DNA from: an uncultured Lachnospiraceae bacterium
Lineage (GTDB): Bacteria; Bacillota; Clostridia; Lachnospirales; Lachnospiraceae
DNA: 64,000 bases
NCBI GenBank assembly: GCA_910578115.1
Contig: CAJTPO010000023.1
Location: 1-64,000, forward strand
Direction of reading: 5' to 3'
The translations under genes and the position numbers were made by a program. This document shows, piece by piece, positions 49,526-59,100 of this stretch (position 1 is its first letter; each line of letters starts with the position of its first letter). The notes under the pieces are model-generated. The model worked only from the letters and a program-made list of their open reading frames with translations, was not told where the DNA came from and searched no databases.

Positions 49526-49735
49526 AATATTTGCTCTCCTCTCTACCGGAACGGCCTGTCTCCTCTTTTCCGCCGTCCCTTTCTATCTGAAAGTTCACAC
49601 ATCCGTTCTTTCATCCTGCTGTTCCGGCTCGCTCTGCGCTTTGCAATGCTTCCGGAAAGCTTTCCGACCTTCCGTGCGAAACTTTGAGATCTCTCTTCAG
49701 TCGAAGCCGGCTCATGCGCCTGTCTCTTTCGTTCG

Positions 49736-50401
49736 CTACCGCTGTCTTCTGTCCAGCTTCACTGACATCTTCATGCCCAGCGTCTGGAAAATCTGAACCA
49801 ATACCACCAGCAGGATGACCGCTACAAACATAATCTCCTTCTCATAGCGGTAATACCCATACCGCATGGCAATGTCTCCAAGGCCGCCGCCGCCCACAAT
49901 ACCCGCCATGGCAGAATAGCCAAGGATCGTGCCAAGCGCGATGGTCACTCCCACCAGAATGGAGGTTCTGGCCTCCACCAGCAGCACTCTCACTATGATC
50001 GTCATGATGTCTGCTCCCATACTCTGCGCCGCCTCGATCACACCGCGGTCCACCTCGTTAAGCGAAGACTCGATCATGCGTCCGATAAAAGGCGCCGCCG
50101 CCACCGTAAGCGGCACCACCGTAGCCGCCGTCCCGTAGCTTCTTCCCACAAGCAGCTTCGTCAGCGGCATAAGCAGGATCAGCAGGATCAGGAACGGAAT
50201 ACTCCTGACCACATTGGCGATCACATCCAGCACTTTATAGATGACCGGATTCGGTCTGATACCATTATCGTCCGTCACCGCAAGGGCCACCCCCATGGGC
50301 AGTCCCAGCAGATAGCCGAAAATGGTAGACAGGAGTGTCATGAAAAGTGTCTCCCGCACACCATCCATCATCATGATCGTCATTTCATTAGTCCATTCCA
50401 T
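49736..50401 (-). CDS. metI: methionine ABC transporter permease
   Basis: 221 aa with five membrane helices and the coupling loop EAAQSMGADIMTIIVRVLLVEARTS. The N-terminal MMDGVRETLFMTLLSTIFGYLLGLPMGVALAVTD is typical of MetI. It forms the channel with MetN as ATPase; its start overlaps the end of metN by 14 bp. Confidence 0.95.
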   Translation of the reverse strand: MEWTNEMTIMMMDGVRETLFMTLLSTIFGYLLGLPMGVALAVTDDNGIRPNPVIYKVLDVIANVVRSIPFLILLILLMPLTKLLVGRSYGTAATVVPLTVAAAPFIGRMIESSLNEVDRGVIEAAQSMGADIMTIIVRVLLVEARTSILVGVTIALGTILGYSAMAGIVGGGGLGDIAMRYGYYRYEKEIMFVAVILLVVLVQIFQTLGMKMSVKLDRRQR

Positions 50402-51461
50402 AACCGTCCACCTCCTGCACTGCCAATCCCCGCTCTGTCAGATAAACCTTCATCTCTTCCTGCATCTTCACGTCATCCGGCAGGCTTAAGATCATCTCTC
50501 CTCTGGCAATGCCTTCCACATTCTTGGTATCCGCCCGCAGAATATTGATCGGCTGCCCGAACCGCAGTACCATATTGGCAATGACCGGTTCGAAAGAAGA
50601 ATTGACCGAGAACACAATACGGATACAGCATTTCCCTTTCATCAGATCCTTCTGGTGCCCTTCCAGCGTGCGGCGTTCTTCCCCTCTGCCCTTGACGATC
50701 AGCTCCCTGGCCTCCTTCGTCTTCGGATGGGAAAAGATATCGGCCACCCTGCCCTGTTCCACCAGGCGGCCGTCTCCTATGATCGCCACATGGGAACAGA
50801 TCTCCCTGACCACCGACATCTCATGCGTTATGATCACGATCGTGATCCCGAACTCTCTGTTGATCTGCTTAAGCAGCTGCAGAATCGACTGCGTGGTCTG
50901 CGGATCCAGCGCACTGGTCGCTTCATCGCAGAGCAGGATCTTCGGATTCGCGGCAAGCGCCCGGGCGATCGCCACCCGCTGCTTCTGTCCCCCTGACAGC
51001 TGGGAAGGATAAGCCTTCGCTTTCTCGGTCAATCCCACGATCTCCAGTAACTCATACGCCCGTTTCCTGGCATCCTCCCTGCTTATCGTGCCCTTCCGGC
51101 CGCCGTCCTTCCTGCTGACTCCTGCATACAGCAGCGGAAAACATATATTATCAATCACATTCTTCTGCATTAAAAGATTGAAATGCTGAAAGATCATTGC
51201 AATCTCTGCACGCTGCGCCCGCAGCTCCTTCTCCGACAGCATACTCAGATCCCGGCCTTCGATCTCCACAGTCCCCCCCGTGGGCCGTTCCAGAAAATTC
51301 AGACAGCGCACCAGAGTACTCTTTCCGGCTCCCGACATACCGATGATCCCGTAGATATCCCCCTTCTGAATCGAAAGGTTGATATCCTGCAGCGCTTCCA
51401 CACTGGCATCCTTCGTCACAAATGTTTTGCCCAGGCTCCGAACTTCTATCATTCCTGCCAT
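50388..51461 (-). CDS. metN: methionine ABC transporter ATPase
   Basis: 357 aa. Walker A is GMSGAGKSTL near residues 41-50, the signature LSGGQKQRVAIARAL is near 150, Walker B ILLCDEATSALDP follows, and the H-loop is in IITHEM. The last 80 residues form the NIL domain that senses cytoplasmic methionine. The upstream gap of 145 bases to cysK shows no SAM riboswitch that I can recognise. Confidence 0.95.
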   Translation of the reverse strand: MAGMIEVRSLGKTFVTKDASVEALQDINLSIQKGDIYGIIGMSGAGKSTLVRCLNFLERPTGGTVEIEGRDLSMLSEKELRAQRAEIAMIFQHFNLLMQKNVIDNICFPLLYAGVSRKDGGRKGTISREDARKRAYELLEIVGLTEKAKAYPSQLSGGQKQRVAIARALAANPKILLCDEATSALDPQTTQSILQLLKQINREFGITIVIITHEMSVVREICSHVAIIGDGRLVEQGRVADIFSHPKTKEARELIVKGRGEERRTLEGHQKDLMKGKCCIRIVFSVNSSFEPVIANMVLRFGQPINILRADTKNVEGIARGEMILSLPDDVKMQEEMKVYLTERGLAVQEVDGYGMD

Positions 51462-51606
51462 CTCGTCTTGTCCTTTCGTAAATGGTTACACTCCACACCC
51501 TTCGTATGTGCTGACATTGTTACAGCTGAGCGTGTGAACTGCAACAAGCGATAACTTAATGACTACTTTAGCATGAATGGCGGAATTTATCAAGCAAAGA
51601 CACTCT

Positions 51607-52542
51607 TCATGCAGTAAACAACGGCGTAGACAGATATCTGTCACCGGAATCCGGCAGCAGTGCCACAATCATCTTACCTTTGTTTTCGGGACGCTTTGCA
51701 AGCTGTGCGGCCGCATGAAGCGCTGCGCCGGACGAGATTCCCACCAGGATCCCTTCCTCCTGTGCGATGGCCCTTCCTGCGGCAAGCGCATCTTCATCTG
51801 AAACCCGGATGATCTCGTCGTAGATACCGGTATTCAGTATCTCCGGCACGAAACCGGCCCCGATTCCCTGAAGCCCGTGTGGTCCCGCTTCACCGCCGGA
51901 CAGTACCGGGCTGCCTTCCGGTTCCACCGCTACGACGATGACTTTCTCATTCTTCTCTTTCAGATATTCTCCGATTCCGGTGATTGTCCCTCCTGTGCCC
52001 ACGCCGGCCACAAAGATATCCACCCTTCCATCCGTGTCCTCCCAGATCTCAGGCCCCGTTGTCATCCTGTGCGCTTCAGGATTGGCCGGATTCACAAACT
52101 GGCCCAGCACAATGGATCCCGGCATGGAAGCCTGCAGCTCCTGCGCCTTCTCGATCGCTCCTGTCATGCCCCTGCCGCCGTCCGTCAGCACCAGCCTGGC
52201 TCCATAAGCCTGCAGCAGCCTGCGCCGCTCCTCACTCATCGTCTCCGGCAGGGTCAGGATCGCTTTATATCCTTTCGCAGCTGCCACTGCCGCCAGGCCG
52301 ATCCCCGTGTTGCCCGAAGTCGGTTCAATGATGGTCGCTCCCGGCTGCAGCTGCCCGCTTCTTTCCGCCTCCTCGATCATATGCAGGGCCACCCGGTCTT
52401 TCACCGACCCTGCCGGATTCAGATATTCCAGCTTCACCAGCAGTGTGGCATCCGTGATTCCATGATTCTGTTCATAATGTGTAACTTCCATCAACGGCGT
52501 CTTTCCGATCAGCTCCGCCGCACTTTTCTTAATATCCGCCAT
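51607..52542 (-). CDS. cysK: cysteine synthase A
   Basis: 311 aa. The PLP lysine is K48 in NPAGSVKDRVAL, EPTSGNTGIGLA is the substrate loop, and VAGVGTGGTITG the phosphate-binding glycine loop. The enzyme makes cysteine from O-acetylserine and sulfide. It lies just upstream of the methionine uptake genes, so the four genes form a sulfur amino acid group. Confidence 0.95.
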   Translation of the reverse strand: MADIKKSAAELIGKTPLMEVTHYEQNHGITDATLLVKLEYLNPAGSVKDRVALHMIEEAERSGQLQPGATIIEPTSGNTGIGLAAVAAAKGYKAILTLPETMSEERRRLLQAYGARLVLTDGGRGMTGAIEKAQELQASMPGSIVLGQFVNPANPEAHRMTTGPEIWEDTDGRVDIFVAGVGTGGTITGIGEYLKEKNEKVIVVAVEPEGSPVLSGGEAGPHGLQGIGAGFVPEILNTGIYDEIIRVSDEDALAAGRAIAQEEGILVGISSGAALHAAAQLAKRPENKGKMIVALLPDSGDRYLSTPLFTA

Positions 52543-52603
52543 GCTCTTCCTCCATTCCGAAGCATCTCATACTGCAGATTCCGGCCGGAATCCGCTCTGC
52601 CCC

Positions 52604-54058
52604 TTAAAATTTATACAGTATCCCTTTCCGCCAGCATGCATAAAGATCCCAGGCGATCATACAGCATGCCGTATAGAAAAGGCCCATGCCATAGATCATA
52701 TACCGCGGCTGTGCAAAAATGAACAGTCCCACCACCACCGCATTGATCACAATACCGGCCATGGTAATCATCGTAAAACAAAGACTGGCATCGATCTGCC
52801 TGACCAGTTCCTCATATTCTTCCGCCACTTCTCCCACAGATTCCGACAGCCGTCTTTCTATTTTCTTCTTCTGCACCACAAGGCAGCACGCCGCCGCTCC
52901 CATGAACAGATAAACCGCCGCCGCATACAAACTGAGCACCGGATGCGCCTTGGCCACAGAATTGACCAGGCCCTGCCAGGTATTATAGCAGTATACCCGC
53001 AGTAACGGCAGGGGCTCCTGCCGAAACAGAGTATTTCTCATCTCTTTACAGATTTCATCGTATTGCATGGCTGCTTCCGGCTCGGAAAGCTGAAAATGCT
53101 CCGCAATATATCCCTCCACCACCGGATTGATAATCCCGTATCCGATCGCATCATAACTGTCGGCATAATGAATGGCCGTAGTCAGCCAGCCGCTCCCGGC
53201 ATAAGGATACAGAATCTGCTGCGCATCCGCCTGCTCCATAATCTCCAGATACAGCTCTCTTATCGTCTCATCGGTAAACAAACCCGCATCCCTCTCCGGA
53301 TCGGAGGAATACAGCAGCGTACACAAAATCCCCATGGAATTCCCGCTGTGTTCCATCCACACGCCTCTGACAACATACTGGTACGTCCGGTCAAACAGCT
53401 TGCCGGCAAAAAATACGGCCGCCACCATCACTGCCAGGCACAGGAATCTGCGCACTCTCCTTCTTCGAATCAGCTCGTACCAGACTAAAATAACGCCCAG
53501 GATAAGCAGCGTGATCATCATCTGTTTTCTCAGGCTCACCAACAGAAAAGAAAACACCAGCGCCCAGCCGAAATACCGCTTCTTCTCCGTTCTGATAAAA
53601 AGAAACAGAAAGGCCGAGAAAAACACAAACAAAGAAAGGCCCAGCCCTTCCGTCAGAATGCTGTCCGAATACGCGGATCCCCGCTTAGCCGCAAACCGGT
53701 TTAAAAGCGTTACCGCAAATTGAAACACAATCGCCGCCGTCTGCAAAACTCTGCTCCCCTGCTTCGCTCTCCTCACAACCCAGCCCACAAACCACGCAGC
53801 CATACCCGCCAATATGCTCTGCAGGACCACCGCGATCATCAGCGCATCCGCTTTCCATATGCCGGCAATCCATCTGCACAATGCAAGAAATGACGGATAC
53901 AGCGGTTCCCGGGAAATGTGCATGGATACATACCCTTCGGAATCCACACACCAGACCGGTCCGTCTATGATCGGGAACAGCAGATAGAACATAAGACAGA
54001 CGCCAAGCAGCAGGTATTCCCATTTGTCCGTCCTGAATTCTTTCTCTTCAAGCTTCAT
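52604..54058 (-). CDS. polytopic membrane protein, glycosyltransferase-like
   Basis: 484 aa from ATG 54058 behind GGAGGAGCCGA. About ten to twelve membrane helices are predicted. The first large loop has DSEGYVSMHISREPLYPSFLALCRWIAG, a pattern reminiscent of GT-C membrane glycosyltransferases of the PMT/ArnT kind, where an acidic residue in the first loop is catalytic. It has no strong family match that I can name. It stands alone upstream of cysK. Confidence 0.7.
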   Translation of the reverse strand: MKLEEKEFRTDKWEYLLLGVCLMFYLLFPIIDGPVWCVDSEGYVSMHISREPLYPSFLALCRWIAGIWKADALMIAVVLQSILAGMAAWFVGWVVRRAKQGSRVLQTAAIVFQFAVTLLNRFAAKRGSAYSDSILTEGLGLSLFVFFSAFLFLFIRTEKKRYFGWALVFSFLLVSLRKQMMITLLILGVILVWYELIRRRRVRRFLCLAVMVAAVFFAGKLFDRTYQYVVRGVWMEHSGNSMGILCTLLYSSDPERDAGLFTDETIRELYLEIMEQADAQQILYPYAGSGWLTTAIHYADSYDAIGYGIINPVVEGYIAEHFQLSEPEAAMQYDEICKEMRNTLFRQEPLPLLRVYCYNTWQGLVNSVAKAHPVLSLYAAAVYLFMGAAACCLVVQKKKIERRLSESVGEVAEEYEELVRQIDASLCFTMITMAGIVINAVVVGLFIFAQPRYMIYGMGLFYTACCMIAWDLYACWRKGILYKF

Positions 54059-54315
54059 TCGGCTCCTCCTCAAACATCCGCGATATCCGCCTGTTCTCAG
54101 ACGGTTCTCTATCGCATCTCCTTTGGCTTTTGCAGGTAATTCTATCATATTCCATAAAATAATACAATCGACACCGCACCAGCGTTCCCACCCGGCAGCA
54201 ATTTGGCCCCCAAATTTCTGCCGTCACTGCAGCTGATCAAATTTGCATCGTAACAAATGATACACACAATGCCCTGATCCTGTATTGCCAACGAACAATC
54301 CTGTCGACGGCCGAT
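54059..54315. other. gap with an inverted repeat upstream of the AraC gene
   Basis: No gene is visible. AATTTGG-CCC-CCAAATT at 54200-54216 is a perfect 7-bp inverted repeat, a possible operator. The remainder is ordinary intergenic sequence. Confidence 0.45.
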
Positions 54316-54344
54316 TTGACCGCAGGACATAAGTTTACTATAAT
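54316..54344 (+). promoter_or_regulatory. promoter of the AraC-type regulator
   Basis: TTGACC at 54316-54321, 17 bases, TATAAT at 54339-54344. Transcription should begin near 54351, 50 bases before the start codon. Confidence 0.75.
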
Positions 54345-54400
54345 TATTCCATAAAGTAACCCCCATCATGCTCAGCCTGACGGTAAAGAGAGGAATCCCT

Positions 54401-55417
54401 ATGCAGCAATCCCAGCCCACCACACTAAAAGAAATCCGTTCCCACGGTACAAAATCTTTTCCCTGCGCCGTCTATCGGACCCGCTCTGCGAGAAAAGGTA
54501 CCCTGGTCAAGCATCACTGGCACGACGAAGTAGAAATCCTCTACTTCTCCGGCGGGGCGTTCCGCCTGGAGATCAATATGGAACAATTTCCGATCGCGTC
54601 CGAATGCCTGTACTTCATCAATCCGGGGGAACTCCACAGTATCATTACGGAATCGGCGGGCAGTTATGAGGATGCTGTCGTTTTCTCTCCGGACATTCTC
54701 AGCTTCGATTCCTACGATGCGGCACAGATGCAGCTGATCCATCCCATCCAGAAGAGGCGAATGCTCTTTCCGCGCTGTCTGACACCCAAACACCCGGCAT
54801 TTCCTTTGATCCAGGGCGCTTTTACGGATATCCTGCGGACATTCCGGCATACACTGCTGGAAGAACCGCTGCCAAATCCGCCGTTTCCGGATCCGGAACT
54901 GCAAAGCACCGCCTCACAAACCGAAATCCGCCACGACAAAACGCCGCAGGGCGAAGGACTGGCAGATATATCCGTCGTTACAGATAACTTAACCAGTCAA
55001 TTATATACAAAGGCTTCTCTGCTTTTTATCCTGGCCGTCCTTTCGGAACACCAGCTTTTTACGCCGACGGAGAAGAACTACGACAAGCGCGTGGAAGATG
55101 TCAAGACCACTCTGACCTATATCAAAGATAACTATAAAGATAAAATCTATATTTCAGACCTGGCAAAACAGGTGAATTTAAATGAACAGTATTTTTGCCG
55201 CTTTTTCAAAAAAGCGCTGGGACGTACCCCCATGGAATATGTGAACGAGTACCGCATCAAACAGACCCGTCGTCTGCTGGAAGAAACTGACCTGCCGGTG
55301 ACGGACGTCTGCCTGGAATGCGGTTACAACAATCTCGGAAATTTCCTGCGGGAATTCCGGAAAAACACCGGCACCACCCCTCTGCAGTACCGGAAACAGG
55401 TGCGAAAATCTGTTTGA
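54401..55417 (+). CDS. AraC-family regulator with cupin domain
   Basis: 338 aa from ATG 54401 behind AGAGGAATCCCT. The N-terminal cupin begins at VKHHWHDEVEILYFSGGAF, the usual sugar-binding pocket with two His. The last 100 residues are a double helix-turn-helix (IYISDLAKQVNLNEQYFCRFFKKALGRTPMEYV, then CLECGYNNLGNFLREFRKNTGTTPLQYR). It probably senses a sugar and activates the glucosidase gene 120 bases downstream. Confidence 0.92.
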   Translation: MQQSQPTTLKEIRSHGTKSFPCAVYRTRSARKGTLVKHHWHDEVEILYFSGGAFRLEINMEQFPIASECLYFINPGELHSIITESAGSYEDAVVFSPDILSFDSYDAAQMQLIHPIQKRRMLFPRCLTPKHPAFPLIQGAFTDILRTFRHTLLEEPLPNPPFPDPELQSTASQTEIRHDKTPQGEGLADISVVTDNLTSQLYTKASLLFILAVLSEHQLFTPTEKNYDKRVEDVKTTLTYIKDNYKDKIYISDLAKQVNLNEQYFCRFFKKALGRTPMEYVNEYRIKQTRRLLEETDLPVTDVCLECGYNNLGNFLREFRKNTGTTPLQYRKQVRKSV

Positions 55418-55503
55418 AAGTCATAATTTCATAGTTTTTAATCATATAACCGTAAGACTTTTCCTGTCATTGTCAATAAAATGAAACTAACTTAATCGAG
55501 AGA

Positions 55504-55522
55504 GGAAGCGTCCGGGACGCTT
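55504..55522 (+). promoter_or_regulatory. leader hairpin of the glucosidase gene
   Basis: GAAGCGTC-CGG-GACGCTTC is a perfect 8-bp stem just upstream of the ribosome binding site, where it could influence translation or protect the mRNA. Confidence 0.5.
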
Positions 55523-55538
55523 CGGAATGGAGGTAACG

Positions 55539-57206
55539 ATGAAGAAAACATGGTGGAAAGAAGCGGTCGTTTATCAGATCTACCCCCGCAGCTTTATGGA
55601 CAGCAACGGGGACGGTATCGGCGACTTGAAGGGAATCACAAGCAGGCTGGATTATCTGAAATATCTGGGCATCGACGTGATCTGGCTGTCCCCGGTCTAT
55701 CAGTCTCCCAATGACGATAACGGTTATGACATCAGCGATTATCAGGCGATCATGTCCGAATTCGGCACGATGGAAGATTTCGACGAAATGCTGGCAGCGG
55801 CCCATGAAAGGGGAATCCGCATCGTGATGGATCTGGTGGTAAACCATACTTCGGATGAACATAAATGGTTTGTGGAAAGCCGGAAATCCAGGAATAACGC
55901 CTTTCGCGATTACTATATCTGGCGTGAGGGCAAAGACGCGCAGACACCGCCCAACAACTGGGGAGCCTGCTTCGGCGGCTCTGCATGGCAGTACGATGAG
56001 GAAACTGCCATGTACTATCTGCATCTTTTCTCCAAAAAGCAGCCCGATTTAAACTGGGATAATCCCAAAGTAAGACAGGAAGTATTCGACATGATGACCT
56101 GGTGGTGCGACAAAGGAATCGACGGCTTCCGCATGGACGTCATCAGCATGATCTCGAAGACAAAGGAAATGCCGGACGGCGAGGTTCAGGGCCTGTACGG
56201 CAGCTTCGGACCTTACTGCGTGCACGGTCCCAACGTTCACAAATACCTGCAGGAGATGAACGGGAAAGTACTGTCCAAATACGACATTATGACTGTCGGA
56301 GAGACGGCAGGCGTGACTACGGAACTGGCGAAGCAGTATGCCGGCGAGAATGCCCACGAGCTTGACATGGTGTTCCAGTTCGAGCACGTGGAGGGTGACG
56401 GCAAGTACGGCAAGTGGACCGACGAGAAGCTGCCTCTTACCACCCTGAAGAAGACCATGTCCCGCTGGCAGACAGAATTGTACGGCGCCGCCTGGAACAG
56501 CCTTTTCTGGGATAATCACGACCAGCCCCGGGCCGTGTCACGCTTCGGCGACGACCGCCCGCAGTTCAGGGAAGCTTCCGCCAAGATGCTGGCCACCTGC
56601 CTGCATATGCAGCAGGGCACCCCTTACATCTATCAGGGAGAAGAGCTGGGTATGACCAATTATCCCTTTGAGAGTCCGGCGGACTTCCGGGATATCGAGA
56701 GCATCAACGCCTACCGGGAATGGTGTGCCGAAGGCCCCCTCTCCCATGAAGATTTCTGGCCCTGCATGCTTTACAAGAGCAGAGACAATGCCAGAACACC
56801 GGTACAGTGGGACGACTCGCCGCAGGCCGGATTTACCACCGGAACTCCCTGGATCGCAGTCAATCCCAATTATAAGGAAATCAACGCCAAAGCAGAGACT
56901 GCGGATCCCGATTCCGTATTCCATTATTATAAGAAGCTGATCGCCCTGCGCAAAGAAAATCCGATCATGGTGTACGGCAAATATGAGCTGCTCCTGGCAG
57001 ACAGCGAAGAACTGTTCGTCTACACAAGGACGCTGGAGCACGAAAAACTTCTGGTCGTGTGCAATTTCTGCGACCATGAAACCGCCTTTACCGTTCCGGA
57101 GGAATTTGTGGGAGCGCCCTGTCTGATCTCCAACATGGAGAATGGCTATGACAGACCGGAGATGACCTTGAAGGCTTATGAAGCTTTCGTACTGATGAGA
57201 AAATAA
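55539..57206 (+). CDS. GH13 alpha-glucosidase / oligo-1,6-glucosidase
   Basis: 555 aa; the ATG at 55539 follows GGAGGTAACG, while the ATG four codons earlier overlaps that site. The catalytic set is D200 (GFRMDVIS), E255 (VGETAG) and D328 (WDNHDQPR). WWKEAVVYQIYPRSFMDSNGDGIGDL opens the barrel as in the oligo-1,6-glucosidase subfamily. There is no signal peptide, so it acts on imported maltose, isomaltose or similar oligosaccharides in the cytoplasm. Confidence 0.95.
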   Translation: MKKTWWKEAVVYQIYPRSFMDSNGDGIGDLKGITSRLDYLKYLGIDVIWLSPVYQSPNDDNGYDISDYQAIMSEFGTMEDFDEMLAAAHERGIRIVMDLVVNHTSDEHKWFVESRKSRNNAFRDYYIWREGKDAQTPPNNWGACFGGSAWQYDEETAMYYLHLFSKKQPDLNWDNPKVRQEVFDMMTWWCDKGIDGFRMDVISMISKTKEMPDGEVQGLYGSFGPYCVHGPNVHKYLQEMNGKVLSKYDIMTVGETAGVTTELAKQYAGENAHELDMVFQFEHVEGDGKYGKWTDEKLPLTTLKKTMSRWQTELYGAAWNSLFWDNHDQPRAVSRFGDDRPQFREASAKMLATCLHMQQGTPYIYQGEELGMTNYPFESPADFRDIESINAYREWCAEGPLSHEDFWPCMLYKSRDNARTPVQWDDSPQAGFTTGTPWIAVNPNYKEINAKAETADPDSVFHYYKKLIALRKENPIMVYGKYELLLADSEELFVYTRTLEHEKLLVVCNFCDHETAFTVPEEFVGAPCLISNMENGYDRPEMTLKAYEAFVLMRK

Positions 57207-57220
57207 CTTAAAAAGGCTGC

Positions 57221-57265
57221 GTAATGACTGCTGACGGCTTAAACACTGCGCCCGGCAGTCATTAC
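57221..57265. terminator. hairpin after the glucosidase gene
   Basis: GTAATGACTGC (57221-57231) and GCAGTCATTAC (57255-57265) pair over 11 bp. It has no U-tract. It lies between convergent genes and may end both transcripts weakly. Confidence 0.55.
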
Positions 57266-57318
57266 CCATAAACAGCTCAGTAAGTGCGTGACGGGGCCAT
57301 CCGCCCGCTTTCCTCAGC

Positions 57319-58890
57319 CTACCCCACAATGGTGCCGTCCATGGCATTGATGGTCAGCAGGCTCTCATACTCACTATCGATCACATACCTGATCTCACCC
57401 ATTTTGTCCCTGCAAATCTTACTGCCCCAAAAATCCCATACCGGAATCAGCGATGCCGTCATCTCCCTGTTCTCCGCCTCCTGAATACACCTGTAACCCA
57501 GCTGCACACCGGATACCTGAATTTCTATCGTATCCCCTTCCTCGCTGAAATCATCCAGATTTTTCTTCATGATCATATCCTGAAAAATATTCTGAATCTC
57601 CGCAAAAGGCATCAGGAACACAGATTCCGCCGACAACTCCTCCACCGTCCACGGATTTACCCATTCAAAAAAGGCCAATCCCTCCTCCGTGTATACAAGA
57701 TTCAATTCTTCCTGCGGCCACCACATGGAAGCTCCCTCCGGCATCAGGCCCGTCTCGTATGTATAGATGACCGGAACCCCTTCCTCCATTCTGCTGCAGT
57801 GGACACTGTATCCCACCTGTTTGAGCAGATCCTCTGTCTCCGTCAAGGCTCTCATGAAACAGTATTCTCCGCCGTAAGGCACATACTCCTCCATGCCCAT
57901 CTTTGCAAGTTTCTGCTTCGCCTCCTCCAGTACGGTCTCCGGCTGCAGCTGCATCGTTTCCAGTCTGCCAATCAGCTCATCGTCAATTCCCACTATTTCC
58001 GGATACTCATTCATGTTTTCAAAATCCACTGTCAGCCAGTTCCAACTGCCATTCAGTTCAGCGTCACACACCGAGAAAACCGCCCTTCTGATCTCCCCGG
58101 TCAAAAGACTGTTATCCAGATTGACCAAATAGTCCCTGCCGTCCACTGTGGCCCGACCATTCAGCCAGTTTGCCTCCGCTCCCTCGGGCAGCGACGCATC
58201 ATAGGCCACCACCGCCGGGATGTCTTTTATCACGACTTCCTCCGGCGCCTCCTTCGCCAGCTCACGATAGTAAGCGATCTGCTCGTCCAGCGTTTCCGCC
58301 TTTCCGGCATAGGGCTGATCTCCCTTTACGCCGTTTTCCTTTTCCGCTTCCAGCTGCTTTGCCTTACTTTCAAGCTCTGCCGCCGTAAAGCCGTAACCGG
58401 CCATCGCCTCAACATCTCTCTCCCACAACCCGTTGCCCTTCAGTAACACCTGGCTGACCCTGTCATAGTCCTCCTGTGTAAAAGCGCGTCCTGTCACTTT
58501 CTTCGTTCTGATCCCTTCCACATCCGGAACCACCACCATGGCATCTGCCGTCACACTGACCTTATCCGACGCTCCTTCCCATTGATAACGCTCCGGAGCC
58601 TGCACCTGCGCGGCCACACTCCCGGCCGGCACCGCAGCCTGTTCTCCCGGCGTCCCCGTCGCTTCCTCCGTCTGTTGTGCGGGAATCACCAGCTCCTCTT
58701 CCGTCTGCAGCGCATCCCCGCATCCGGTCAGCATACAGCCGCAAATTCCCAGCACCGCCAGCGCTGCCAGGCTGCCACGTTTCCTGCTGTCTTTTCCGCC
58801 TCTTCCCGCCATCTTTTCCGCCTTTCCTGTCATCCTCCCCGCCACACTGCTTTCGCTCAAGATCCTTTCCGTCATACCTTTTCCAAGCAT
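57319..58890 (-). CDS. lipoprotein of DUF6034-like type
   Basis: 523 aa from ATG 58890 behind AAAGGAGTCAGGGAA. A long basic leader of about 45 residues precedes a hydrophobic segment ending in the lipobox LTGC, so the signal peptide is unusually extended. The mature part is strand-rich, with TVDGRDYLVNLDN and later a low-complexity acidic set, and resembles DUF6034-type lipoproteins of Lachnospiraceae. It lies 210 bases downstream of a two-component system on the same strand, so it may be its target or sensor partner. Confidence 0.7.
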   Translation of the reverse strand: MLGKGMTERILSESSVAGRMTGKAEKMAGRGGKDSRKRGSLAALAVLGICGCMLTGCGDALQTEEELVIPAQQTEEATGTPGEQAAVPAGSVAAQVQAPERYQWEGASDKVSVTADAMVVVPDVEGIRTKKVTGRAFTQEDYDRVSQVLLKGNGLWERDVEAMAGYGFTAAELESKAKQLEAEKENGVKGDQPYAGKAETLDEQIAYYRELAKEAPEEVVIKDIPAVVAYDASLPEGAEANWLNGRATVDGRDYLVNLDNSLLTGEIRRAVFSVCDAELNGSWNWLTVDFENMNEYPEIVGIDDELIGRLETMQLQPETVLEEAKQKLAKMGMEEYVPYGGEYCFMRALTETEDLLKQVGYSVHCSRMEEGVPVIYTYETGLMPEGASMWWPQEELNLVYTEEGLAFFEWVNPWTVEELSAESVFLMPFAEIQNIFQDMIMKKNLDDFSEEGDTIEIQVSGVQLGYRCIQEAENREMTASLIPVWDFWGSKICRDKMGEIRYVIDSEYESLLTINAMDGTIVG

Positions 58891-59100
58891 TTCCCTGACT
58901 CCTTTCTCTCCTTCGTGTCCCGTATTGTCTCCGACATGATCCTGATGGTTACCGCCTGCACTGGCTGCACCTCGTATCACTGCATCTTATTTCGATGTCC
59001 CGGACCGCTATCCGCAGCCCCGTTCCTGTGCCCCGCCGGCTCATGTCCGCCACCCTCATGTCTTCCTCATCATACATCCATACTCTGTAAAAAGTACTCA

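Noticed and set aside
51462..51606. A SAM or T-box riboswitch before metN
   Set aside because: The gap is 145 bases and lacks both the SAM-I core and the T-box sequence, and no terminator/antiterminator pair is seen.
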